Shown piece by piece: positions 12,064 through 25,609 of a stretch of 64,000 bases of DNA. Positions within the stretch are counted from its first letter, which is position 1, and each line of letters begins with the position of its first letter. This DNA is from Apoda limacodes (lineage: Eukaryota > Arthropoda > Insecta > Lepidoptera > Limacodidae), in NCBI GenBank assembly GCA_946406115.1, contig OX291547.1, positions 2,795,001-2,859,000 of the forward strand, in the 5' to 3' direction. The notes beneath the pieces are model-generated. The model did not search any database, had not been told where the DNA came from, and was given only the letters and a program-made list of their open reading frames with translations. Made by a program: the position numbers and the translations under genes.

Positions 12064-12359
12064 ATGGTGACTAAATTCTTGAAAAAAAACCTACCAATAA
12101 TTAAATTTTTACTACCGTTTGGTTGCCTGGACTCATGGGAAGATTTGGATCTGAATCCAAGGCTATATCACGGCGTGCACGTCTACTGGCTGAAGTTTTA
12201 CGGGATGTGGTACAACGAGCGGTCGCCCAGGTCGATCTACTTCTGGCTGCAAATGCTGTATACCCTGGTAGTGCTTTGGCTAGTCTGCTTTCTCCCAGGG
12301 ATTGGAGAAGTTGTCTACCTTCTGAAGCGAGGAGACAACGTTGGTGATATAGCAGCAGG
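12064..12359 (+). CDS. Odorant receptor exon 1 (residues 1-99)
   Basis: Starts MVTKFLKKNL and contains the first membrane segment (WLQMLYTLVVLWLVCFLPGI). Ends in phase 2 at agcagcagg|gtaacc. The frame is open 28 bp upstream to an acceptor-like site, so this may not be the true first exon. Confidence 0.85.
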
Positions 12360-15300
12360 GTAACCAAAACAATTAGATAAAAAAAAAAATTGTTCGTATA
12401 TCATTAATTCAAACAAAATAATTAAAGGATGTAACAAGTTAGTTTTCTAGTGAAGTGTAGGTCAGTAAGATAGACAGACTGACAGTCTTACTAAATAAAT
12501 TGCTATTTGTTCATTGGTAGATGCTCTTTCCACAAACTTGAAAGGTGAGGTCTTGTCGCCAGAATCATTAATTGTAATATATCAAGGATAAGGAAAATTT
12601 GTGTGTTTAGGTTATATTTGTGTGTTTAGGTTATATTTGTGTGTTTAGGTTATATTTGTTCCTGAGCGAAATGTACACATACTTCAAGATTGCTGTATTT
12701 TGGCTTAACAAAAAGAAGATTCTCAATCTTCTCCAATATCTGAACAATGCCGAATTCAAGCCAGTGGAAAAAGAGCACAAGAAGATCATTATACAGAGCA
12801 TTCAATCTGCTCGGTCAATTATGACGAACTACACAACCATGTGTGTCTGCGCAGTTTCAGGTGGGTAACAATTATGACGAACTAGAAAACCATTTGTGTC
12901 TGCGCAGTGTCAGGTAGGTAAAAATTATAACGAACTAAACAACCATGTGTGTCTGCGCATTGTCAGGTATGTAACCGGTATGACGAACAAAAAAACCATG
13001 TGAGTCTGCGCAGTGTCAGGTAGGTAACAATTATAACGTACTACACGACCATGTGTGACTACGCAGTGTTAGGTAGGTAACAATTATAACGAACTACACG
13101 ACCATGTGTGACTGCGCAGTGTCGGGTAGGTAACAATTATAACGAACTACATGACCATGTGTGACTTCGCAGTGTCAGGTAGGTAACAATTATAAACAAC
13201 TAAACGACCGAACGACTTTTACTGATTCAATATATAGGCCCGAACGCCAATTATATTAGAGAGTATTTTTGTAAGAATGGCGCATCACAACGTTTTATAA
13301 GTAATGTTTTTACTTATTTAACTTTATAAATATGTGTAATTCTTTTCTGAAACCACAATAATATGCTAGTTCCATCAAATTCGTTTACTGATGGCGATGT
13401 GAAGATGGGTATGTAAAAACTTGTAGTCAAAATACTATATGTCGAGATTTGCCTCGTTTTTTATTATGAATAAATATATATATTTAGTGTATATAAAAAC
13501 GTATGACTTGTCGTTGGATTGGACCTTTGTGAACAAAGGGGTTTCATGTTGTTGCATTTGCTGTTTTAAAGATTTTTTAATGATTTTATTTTTTTAGTTG
13601 GAATATTTATGCCGTTGACTGAAAACTTCGATGTGCTACCGACCAACGTCGAGTACCCGAACTTCGATGTCTACAGGTCTCCAGCTTATGAAATCATTTA
13701 CCTCAATCACGTAAGTATGGCTACTTTCTACCATCGCACCGCTCGCCATCGGCAGGGAACTCATTCTCACACTTTAGAACCGATATGGTCACGTACAGTG
13801 CGGTTTCAGAAAAACGTCCTTCCGCGAACGCTTAGGTTGTAGAATAAGCTCCCTGCCAAGGTTTTTTCTAAGGACTACAGTATGGGGTTCTTCAAAAAAG
13901 AAGTTATTAGATATTTGAAGTGTCCGCAACAGGCAAGTCATGCCCCAGGTGTTGCAATAGGCTGTCTTCCGTCCATAGGCTGCGGTGACCGCTTACCATC
14001 AGGCGGGCCGCAAGCTTATTTGCCACCTTAGTACAGTATACTTATCTCTAATTCGCAAGAAAAAAACTAACAATGCAAAAACACCTATTACGGTAGTTAG
14101 TAGGTGTTTTCGCAATGTTAGTTTTTTCTTGCAAATTAGAGATAAGTATACTGTACACTAAGGTGGCAAATAAGCTTGAGGCCCGTATGACAGCAGTTAT
14201 TTGTTTTTTCGCGCTAAGTCGACGCGACAGCACAATCTCTTTAGCCTTTAATAATAATAAATAAATAATAAAACATTATTAAAAATTCTGACCTTACACT
14301 ATTTACACTTTTTGTTTTATATACACTTTATTAGTACCAAATATTAGATTGCTTACATAATATATTCCTGCACTTAACCCACAGTCTAAGTATTAGGACC
14401 ACAGAACAGAATACTAAACTAAAGATATTATTAAGACTGTGTTTGAGATAATGAGTTCTGTCTGAGCAATTAAGTATACTGATACAATATTATTTAAGTT
14501 ATTAATGAATTGGAAGATAGATTCGTTTACCACCGGCCGAACTACTTAGTTTATTGGTTTAACCTGTTTATTGGGTCATTAGTGGGCGTAACTTTCGTAC
14601 AGTATAAGTAAGATATTGAGATAAATTTCATAGTTGTGTTTAGTAGTAAATTTTTGCTTAACATTTTAAGTTGTATAAGATACATGTGTGTGCTAAATTT
14701 ATTAGTATAGTAGTTATTTTTTTTGGTTCTATAGATTTAGATATAAGTATTATCATTAGTGTAGGTAGTGATTATGTACGATAAAATTAATATAATCTAG
14801 GTACATATTGTAATTTTATTTCTTTATAAATATTTTGTATCTATTTAATAAAATAAAATAAAGTATAGTTGTTACATAATTGTATGTGTGTGAGTTTCGG
14901 AAAAGTTGTGTGTCTTTAAATATTGTGAAACCTTTTTGTTGCATTCTATAATATTGCAGTGTCATATTTTATTTATATATTTTATTGTAGACGAATGGTC
15001 CAAGATACAAGGTCCAAGCTGTTACAACGTAGTAGGAGAAACCTACGCTACATAGTTGTCATAATAACAGGTAGGCCCGCTAAACAAACACTTTTTCAAT
15101 ATCGGCGTTACCGATAGTCCCCTATGCAGGAGTTGCATGGAAGCCGAGGAGACACCTTCTCACGTGGTCCTACACTACAAAAGCTTGAGCGACCAACGGA
15201 CAAAGCTCCTTAAGAATCCACAAACCATGAGACAGGCGCTGAATAACATCAGATGCCTCCTAGATTTCTGGGCGGAGCTGGGATGGTATGAGTAACCAAT

Positions 15301-18300
15301 GACACGACTCGGTTACCTGCGTTTAATGGCCTTAGCATGAGGATAAGTGCTGAAAACATAAGTCTGACTAACTAAGTAACTACGTATTTCAATAATTTTA
15401 GACAGAGCAGGTAATAGAGAGTGTCTCGTATACGAGCCTTAAAGATCGTATCCACGAATGTAAATAATAATTATTTAGTTTTTACAATTTTTTTCAATAT
15501 CCTAAACGTACCGGACGAGGTCTCAGATACTGGACGAGATCCCAGATACCGGACGAGGTCCCAGATACTCGACGAGGAACACTCTCAGGTTCATCTACCG
15601 AAAACTCCCAAGTCACCACAGGACGAATTCGCAAAGCAGAAAATATCTCCATTCCAATACAAGGGTTGGCGTTTTTGACTGGACAAGAAGATTGCACATC
15701 AGGACTCCAAAACAGATACGTGTCTTAATCGGATTGAGGAAGGACGATCAGACCAATTCCTTTTACTTTTGAACGCAGTTTAAGATATTTTGTTATAATT
15801 TTTTTTTAAATAATATTTTTTTTATGCATATAATTCTTTTGTTGTTGTGCGCATATATATATATGATATATATATTGTAATATTTTAATTGAATTAATAA
15901 TATTTCTTTGTAATTAATTTTTTTTTTACAAAATTCTGTATTATGCCTCCCAATTACGTGGCAAGAGATAGGCTGGCAATCAGTGATATTAATTTAAAAA
16001 TAATGAAACGGGATAAAATGTGTTATTAATTGGCAAAATACCTTTTTCCCGACGTTTCGGTTGGGTTACACCAGCCTTGGTCACGGGTAGATTGGCGGTG
16101 CGTGGTGTCTTCAGCTTCAAGTGGAGGCATCCTGTTAAACTACCCTTACTTTGTCTTTATAATTAGGGTTACTAACACATTCGAATATTGCAATAACAGT
16201 TGACAGTAAGGTTTAGATTACGTACGTTATATCAGTCTTTATTTCACGAAAATCTATGGAGTATTACGGAAGTTGTGGCCGTGAGACGTTTTGAGCACTT
16301 TTTAAATTTCCAAGATTGCGCGCGCTTGACTCGTGACGTCAGAGTTCCCGTCGCTCCGTGTCGCTCGTGCCCCGCGCCCAAAGCCGTATGAAACTCATTG
16401 AAGTGATATCTAGCGCGCGCTGCAGTTATTTTATGTGATTGCTTTTTTTAGATATTAGTTTACTGTTGTTGTAACAATCAACCTGTTAATTAAATAAGTG
16501 CCTTGTGAGGAAAATCTGCGCTATGGAAGAGAGTTACCAAAAAGGTCAGTTCGGATAATCTGCCGAAAGTTGATTACTGGATGGTGGCTCAATATTTTAT
16601 AAAAAATAAAGATTTTACGTCTGCCGAAATGCGTGGAATAAAACTGAAAACTGTAAGTACCTTAAGTACCATAAGTAGTCTATGTCTTTAGTTTAAAACA
16701 TTACCCTAAACGACCTAACCAAGTGACATTTTATACTTCTAAGTACTTCGGTACTTACGGAGCTAATTTACCACATCATGCCAGATGCTGGTAATACTTT
16801 TCACTTTGGACGATCCTTATGTCGAGGGCATAACTTTAAAGTATGCTTTAATCAACGATGAGATTTTTCGATACCAGCTAATAATCAAAATCAGGTATAA
16901 TAAACTTACGGGCCGCAAATACTTCGTTTCCAGTAAAACAAAGTATTTTGATGGTTATGTAGGATGTACGTACCTATGACGAAATCAGAAGTAACCAATT
17001 TACGGCCCGCATATAATTATTAGTTTGAGTTTTTTCTACGTACTACTTCACTTTATTTATTTTAATATTTATATTAATGAAAAAGTATGTCCGTGGAAGA
17101 TTCAAAATATAAAAAAAAATCACGGAATGAAAAGCCTGTTTTACCGATAGTGCTTTTGACCTTAGCCTTCTGCCAAAATGTTTCTAAAATTGTATACACC
17201 ATCTCTAAGAAGGTATACTTATGTAAATAGATACAGCCCGCTAACAACTGTAGGTTGATTACCACTGTCTAGCTGAAACTTACTAGACTTATAAACAACA
17301 CACCTACCTATTGTTACTTATTAAGTATTAGTGGTTAAATGTCATAGTATAGGTAGATAATAATCCTACTATAATTATAAACTTGCAAGTTTGTTTGGAT
17401 GGAAGAGGAACTCTTTCACGCAAAAACTACTGCATGGATTTTAATGAAACTTTACCATCTTGTTGCTTATACATCAGAATAACATATAGGCTATAATTTA
17501 CGCACAGACGAAGTCGCGGGCAGCAGCTATTACGGAATATTATACGTTCAATACGTATCATTGCTTTTTTTCAAATACCTACCTACTTATCGCGTGGTTA
17601 TTCTAGGCCATTAGTAAGTACTAGGTAGATAAGTAAAAGGTAATAATCACGAAAAAAGGATAAATTAAATAGTTACTTTCATCGAAATGATCTTCACAAC
17701 AAAATGCAAAAGTCTCGGGTCCTATTGAATCCTGTCTCCGTATTGCGGTCATCCATTTCTTCCTTATATAGGATTTTTAGGCATTTAAAAAACAGTTTGT
17801 CGGATGTTTTAACATTGGAATTAAATCATTAAGGCACTGCACAGTATTTGCTATTAATTTTTTTGTAATAAAACCGCAAGTACGAGCGTACAGCATCGGT
17901 GATTGAAAGAATAAGAATGCCCGCTCTCCGGGCCGGCGCGCTTCGTTGTCGCGCTGGCAGGAATCGTGACGTCACAGCGCGATCAAGCACCGAGTGCGTT
18001 TTAATTATGGGACGCGCGAAAATGCGCACTTTGATTGCTATTATCTCGGCCATCTTTGCGGCTATAAAAAAAAGTAAAAATACAGATGTATTTTCGTCTA
18101 GATTACTTTGGCATATCTAGTATCAAACATTGGCCAGGTTGATTGTCATAATCACTACTCACAACACTAACGGTGTCCTCGGGTGCGTTCGTTGTAGAAG
18201 CTCAAGAGCTGTATTTTCCTATGAATGGATTCCATGCTGGCTAGGCAGGCTACAGTTTTTTTATTTCAATCGCGTCGCGTACCAGTTAACGGTAATATTG

Positions 18301-21300
18301 GCGATCGGTGGAGAAAACCTTAGGCTGGTGGATCGGTGGAGAAAAGCGATCCAATTTTATCCGTTATTCCTTTAATATAGGGCATGAACGCTGGCTGTTT
18401 GCTAACCTCTGAATTCTTCGTACGTGTGGTACGGCGAACAGAACTTCTTCTGCTCGTTTTGTATATTGTATTGGGCGTTAAAGTCTTTCAAAATACAACA
18501 ATTCTGCTGTGGGATATTGCTCTAGAAATTTGTCAGTCGTCAAGCTTAGGTGCGTGAAGAGTCGAGTTACATCCGTGTTACCTGTATAGGCACGCATAGA
18601 TACGAGTGTGGCCGCCTTGATCTACGTGCACCCACAATATCGACGGGTCCCTGTTTTCAAGGCTATGAAGGCGGCGAAAGCAGATATCCTCCCGGACGAA
18701 CATACATACACGGGCACGACTCACAAAATTGTCGTTGAGTTTGTAGCCGGGATAGTGAAGGTATGATGTATCGACCGGGCAAAAAGCATCTCGAGACTGC
18801 AGGTCGGCTGTGCAGTCTCGAGATGGTGGTGGACTGCGTTAAGATTCGCGTGAATACCCCTGATGTTGCAAAAATCCACATTGTATGTTTGTGGTTGGAG
18901 TAGCCGCTGTAAAAACTTTCTTTTTCTTTTATTTTTTCTAGCCATTATGTATGAGAAAAGTTACTTAGACTAAGGCTGAGGATTCACTGCACGGACAGCC
19001 TAGAAGACAAAAGGTATGGTACTAGAACTGCCAAAGCTCGGCACAGATGACACGGTTGCTGGCACAGCGGGCGAAAGGGCCCCTGATCCCCCTCTGTTGT
19101 AGTAGCCGGGTCTGCTCAGGTCTCCTTCTCCGGCACGACTACCACTTCAGAAACTTTACACAGGTTGGCACTTCAGCCTCCCAGGGAGGAGATTAAGTAA
19201 TCCCTGGGTTCGGGAACCCATCTAACCTGCGGGCGGCCAGCGGTCAGCCGTTTTATCAGGTCTCCCTGACCGCCTTACCAGCACGCCACGTCTACGCTGA
19301 GCAATGACAGCACCGAGCATCGCCGGTCCCCCACTGTCCGCGCAGCGAAACATCAAAGAGCTCTGGCAACCTTACTCACCGCCAGGAACACAACACTACT
19401 CAATGTTAGCGTTATTACGTCCGCGGTTTTCTGTAAGGTGGATGTATTCCCTAGTTCGGGCCTCTGGTTGGAAGGGTGTGACTTGGAAGGAGGCAATGCG
19501 AAGTAAGGAGGTCTAGGTAGTTTGAAGATCTGTTGTCATTATTGTCTACTTTTATGTCTATGTTCATATCCCCAATTCATAGGATCTGTTTATATCATTT
19601 TAGCTCTGTTAGCACGTTATCTAATGAAGTAAAGAATTCTTCCGTATTTCCAAAGGACGGGGGCCTATATATGCAAACTATTGCATAATTATCTTTTGTA
19701 GTTATTTTTAAGCTGGTGACTTCATTAATATTATTACGTTCATAAACTTGGACACTAATAGATTTTTTGATGATCACTCCATTTCCACCGTTTTAGTTAA
19801 GTGATTTTGTGGTAGTACATGACTAGTAGTTTTTAAGATATGGCAGTAAATCTATTTTTGATAGCCAACATTCAGTCATAATAATAACGTTTTGGATCAA
19901 GTTCATTCTGTTTAGAAGAGTAATGAAATCGTCCATATTATGATTAAGGCTACGAATGTTTTGATGGATTACACAAATGTTATTTTGGTCAAGGTTAAGG
20001 TGTTCAGCACATCTCTCGGGTACATCCTCTACTATAGATTTGCCGACATTGACCGGACTGTCAATATCGACGTATAGTTCTTCTATATCAGCCATCATCA
20101 TAAACAATTAAAACATTTTTATCAGGATTGTACAGAAGATTTATCGGAACCATGACTGAAATTTTTTGTATGTTATTCTATGGTTGGAAAGTTGTTGATA
20201 TCTTGTGTATTAGTAAATTTGGTTCATGTGTTATGTGTGTTGTGTTAAATGGTTGTAAGTGCATATTAAAAATATATATTTATAGAAAATTGTTGTGATT
20301 CAGACTACCTTCTTTTTTAAATAGCTATTGATTTGATATTTTTATTTTAACATAAGAGGGTTTGATTTGAAGAAAGTTATTAAAATATGTAATGTTAGTC
20401 ATTGATCGGTAGCTTCATCTGTTTAAAGTTCTTCCTTTTCCCTTGCATTTTTTATTTTTATTGCCAAGAGATCCTTCCATTTTTCTAATAAATACTTTTC
20501 CTTTGTTTACCCAGCAATACTTGATTCCTCGTTTTTTGTCAATTCTCTAGTGAAATAGTGGAGCTGTTTGACTTTCTGCGTAAGGAATTCGTTTAAATAA
20601 ATTGTCATCATAGTGTCCCCTCAGAATTCTGTTATTAAGATTTTCTTTATTTTGTAGTTTGAAACGTCTTATACGCTTTAAAAATATTCTGGCATTCGAC
20701 AATAATCGGTTTTGTTTTGTTGCTGTTGTTTGTGTAGTTGTTTTATATGTTCAGTTTGTATATCGATTTTTATATGAGAGTGTATGTCAGCTACAAAACT
20801 ATAGCCACATCTCCTTTCTCTTTCTTTCTTTAAATTATAATAGTGTGCGCCTAAAATACATAAATTATGTTAGTGTGTACTTGAAAAACCTCGCTATCAC
20901 TCTAAAAATCGTTTAAGAAACTGTCTGGCAGTTTTTCGTTGGGAATTGCTGGCATTGCGGCTAACAACAGCAGATTGTAGATGTAAATAAAAATACTTTT
21001 TCTTGCAATTTCCTACAAGAATTATTGACTACTTTTTTATAAAGACTTTTTCTAGCAATGTTCTACAAGAAAGGTTGTATATCGAATTATATTTTTATAT
21101 CACAAGGAGGAAAATATGCATGTATACCTACCAAATCAAGCCATTGTATTAGTGTACTACTAAATTGAATAGAAATTATATTCGCTTGTGCCTATCCTTT
21201 AAAAACCTGACTGAACTGAAACCTAACGAACTGTAGTCTCCAAATAACCTTGTCAAGGGGCTTCTTCACAACCTGATGGTGAACATCTATTTTGCGTTTA

Positions 21301-24300
21301 CAGGTTTACTACAAGCCAGCAACTTGCATTATCGACGGGGCTATGGACACCATGCTCGCTGCTTTTATTGCTTCTGCTAGTAAGTAACAACTCCTCTTCT
21401 CTCGTCAAAACTCCTAATAAATAACTACTGACCATTTATGTAAGAATTTGTAAATTCACAATGAAGTGTATTTAAAGCAAAGAACTTGGACTAAATTGAT
21501 TTAAATAAACTCACAGGTCATAGAACTAAACATGGTAAAGTTTGATAGTTGCTATCATTTTTAGTTAAGGTCTTAGGTCTTTCTGCTGCATTTATATCAC
21601 CAAGGTGGTAACAAGCTTACGGCCCACGTGAAACTATTAGGTCTCCGCCGCCTAAGGACGCTTGCGACACCAGAGGCATCATACTCTTGCGTTGTTAACT
21701 GTCTAAAAATTAAATCAATGTTCTATAGAAGAACTCCATGCCGTAGCCCCTAAAGCAAACTTTGGCAGAGAGCTCATTCCACAACTTAAGCGTGTGCGTA
21801 TCTTTTCCCAATTTTAATATGAAAAATTTGCATTTGTCACACTTTGCATGACCCTCTCCCCCCTTTTAGCACGTGGTGTATTAAATGGACGACCCCTAGA
21901 AGCCGCGCAAAAAGAAAAAAAGTCAGAAACAACCTTAAAGTTAAGCAATATCGCGGGCGATATGCTCGTAGCAACAACAAATGGAAAGGGCAGAACATAA
22001 CTTCTGCCAGGTCAGCTCGTATTCGTATAATATTCTTAGTATTAACTTTTAATAAGAATTACTTATTCTGAAATTGTAAAAAAAGGTTGTGTCGGTGCGG
22101 TGTTGACTAGACCAGACCGGTGTCTTAATTGCGGCAGTAAAAAGTAATTTTAAAACATATTTATTTTTTCTTCTTCATATATTCTTTTTAAAGTCGGCCA
22201 AATTGAAATCCTGACATATAACTTGCGGAACCTGGACGTTCTTGCGCAGCGCCGGAACGCCAGGGCCATAGTCAGGAAAGAAACACTCTACCCAGTGGAA
22301 CACTACACGAAAAATGTCATCAGGGACTGCATAATACATCACATCAGCATTATACGGTATTTGTGTTAACATACTTTTATTTCACTAATATCTCTAAAGT
22401 TATTGAATGTTATTTTCAAGGCGTAAGCCTGAAATTTATTAAGTGATTCTTATATTCTGAACCAAATAAATAAGAGTATTTAATTACAAAAATAACAAAG
22501 CAGCCCGACAAGGTCAGTTTGTAAGCCCATCGCCGCAATACAACTTCTAATATGTACATGTATCTCAAATGCGGCTTTATATAGGTATGACCCCCTAGGT
22601 TGTAAATCGCCAGCTTTATATAGTATGTCCTTCTAAGTTGTAAATCACCAGCTTTAGAGGAAAACAATTGAAATTGTTATTATTTAAGATATAGACATCT
22701 GAGAACTTAATATAAAAAACCAATAGGAAACTAACAAATATATTTCTTTCTCCGATAGAAAATAAAACAATAAGGTAAATCACACCTTATTATTCAGTTG
22801 GCACACTGACAGACGTCACAGCAGTGCATTGTTTCAGGCTAGTATCACGACTGCGTGATTCATCCATAAAGAAGACTAAAAAGCCTACCTCTTCTTACCC
22901 CCCTTCCCCTATCTCGTTTTGGCGTTTGAAAAAACTAAGTTTTTGTGTTAATGACTGATTTTAGTGACATTTTGTTGACCGACATTATGCGTTTAAAGTC
23001 AATAATCCAACCAAAGAGAATGAGCCAAGATAATAATATGTACAGTGTGTCACACAAAATTAAAGTTTTTTTAACTTGGCTGGACATTTAACACATTGAA
23101 GCAGTCAACAGAACGCAGCTATTCCTGCACCTCTTTCAGTTTTCAATATCTAATGATTTGGGTTGAAGTTGGAAATTTATCAATATAGGTACATAGGCAT
23201 TATACAAGTAGATCTTTAAATAATATTTCCAGGTACGTGTCCCTGATTGAGAGCGCCTTCAGCCTGGCGTCGGCGCTGCAATTCATGCTGAGCGTCATGG
23301 TGCTGTGTCTTGTTGGGGTCCAGTTCTTATCGGTATTTTATTTGACTTCAATCCTGACCCATGTACTCCTCATACTTCGTCAAGAACTGGCAAGTGGGTA
23401 TATTATTATGTCCCAGGTCTTTCATTTTACTTATCACTTAAAGCTGGTTATTATTATATTAACGACGTATTGCTGATACAATGGGATCACAAAAAAATTG
23501 TGGTTTTAATACTCAAATAAAATTATTTAATAATTAATTAATAGTTAATACTAATTAATAAATAATGTTATTAATTATGTGCTTGCAATACCCACAAATA
23601 TTCAATTTCTCAAATAATTCAAATATGAGTACTAAAACCCAAAATTTTATTGCAATCCGTTTAATTTTTTCCACAAATGTAATGTAATAAATGTGACCAG
23701 CTTCATCATCTCTGAACACTCGCCAAATATATCAATTCTCTATAGAAACACTTAAGTATAAAATTCAGTTAGAGTCAATAATATTGACTCCGACTTTGAT
23801 TTAGTTTAATTAGTATAGATTAAAATATTTTTTGTATCAGATAGAGGAGCCTAAGAGTCACCCGATGCAGTTGATGTGGACTCTCATATACCTGAGCTGC
23901 ATGCTGTGTGAAGTTTTCATACTCTGTTGGTTCGGTAATGAACTTATCTGGAAGGTAATGGCGTTTCTTATTTTACAAATAGATCGTAAATAAATGTTTA
24001 ATAATAATAAAAACACATTAAAATTGCAATCCATATGTTTTATGTTGTTTTGACATAAATCAGTCACCAATTATTTATCGGACGTGGGCGAGCACACTAA
24101 AGCAAACGACAACTACAAATTACTTCACCGCATATTAAGGTGATAGCACACCACATACCGAATCGAGTTAAGTTTGCGAGAATTTAATTATTTTGACAAA
24201 AACCCGAGAAAATAGAGATTTTTAACGTGCGGCCACGTGCTAGCGCCTATCGTGCGTGGAACTGTGTCTCTTTGTATGCTTCAATAGTGTAATATGTGTT

Positions 24301-25572
24301 TGAACACTGGTCGAAACGGTACGCTTTTTCTAGGGTATGCCATAGCCTTAAGAGAAATTTCCAATTGAAAAATTCTTACGCGCGCCGGATCGACCGCCGT
24401 GTCGACGGCACACCCCGCCGCACACCATCAGGGATACCAATTTCAATCGTACAATATAAGTAAATATCTCGTATAAAAACTAATAATTTTAAATATTTAC
24501 ATGACAGTTACATTTAGTGGTGTGTAATGTTGATAATACCTACTATTTGATTTTGTGGTATGAAAATGTGTTATATGTGGTTTATTTGATGCCAGAATCC
24601 CAAAGAAATTGAAATTGAGCGTCGAGAGTTCGTTTTCAAGATTCCATATGCACTAACTATTTTTCACTTCGGCTATCAAGTCTTGCATTTTGGTCATTTT
24701 GCAACGCGGAATAGAAGAACGTGAGTACAACGTAGGCACAACGACGTCCCCCAAACTGGTATATTCATAGAAGATAAAGATTAGCTTGGACATTATGACA
24801 GCAGAATTCACAAAGTAACTAAATGAGTTAAAGGCCAATTATTCAATTTTACAATAAGTTACTTGCAGACATTCATAATTAACATTTGAAACACCTTTTA
24901 ACTGTAATGAAACAAAAAATTACTAAATAAGATTATTACAAAATCTTCAAATATATGAAGGACAAAGATCATCGGGTACGATCCGCTCAGTAACTTACCA
25001 GGTTACTTCATTTAACTGTATTTAAACATTAAATCAGAAAGATTATGAAATCCCTTAATTATTATAGTCTAAGGTTATTTTTGTAAATATTTGAAAAGAG
25101 TAAAAGTAGCTGCTGAGATTCTTATCGGCTCTTCTCAGTAGATACAATTTTGTGGTGTCGAACCGGTGATTAAGTCATCATGAATAAGTAAAACCGATTT
25201 TTATAAGAGCTATTCCTTCCTTTTGATTTGGATTTTGATACAAATATCTGATATTTTTTTAATAAGAAAACTTAGAAGAAAGAGGAAATATTAAGACAAC
25301 TTATAACCTGCATTCTGTAAGAAAATTAAATATCTGATATTTAAGCAGCAGTTTCATCGTCAGGAACTGTTAGGTTAAAGCTCGCTTTTGAGCTTTATAG
25401 GTCTTTAGCACCGCTCCATCGCGACGTTGCCTCTGTCTCTTACGAAACCCTTATTCGTAATTAAACATAGTCTGTAATGTAGCTTTTAAATAGTAAAGAA
25501 TTTGGAATACTTGCCACTCAGATATATACCCAATATCAAACAATCATATTACACTTATCTTACATACACATC

Positions 25573-25609
<37 letters not shown>

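Noticed and set aside
12101..12367. Minus-strand and second-frame ORFs over receptor exon 1
   Set aside because: Shadows of the coding exon; arginine- and alanine-rich composition mirrors the real frame.
12817..13230. Seven small coding exons made from the 53-bp units
   Set aside because: A 53-bp unit shifts frame each time, the copies have no acceptor, and the first copy already joins exon 3 in phase.
18663..18945. A spliced gene encoding NVDFCNIRGIHANLNAVHHH
   Set aside because: It is the LINE family A endonuclease start; the same block with its leader is at 54920-55560.
23858..24070. Minus-strand ORF over receptor exon 7
   Set aside because: Shadow of the coding exon and adjacent intron.
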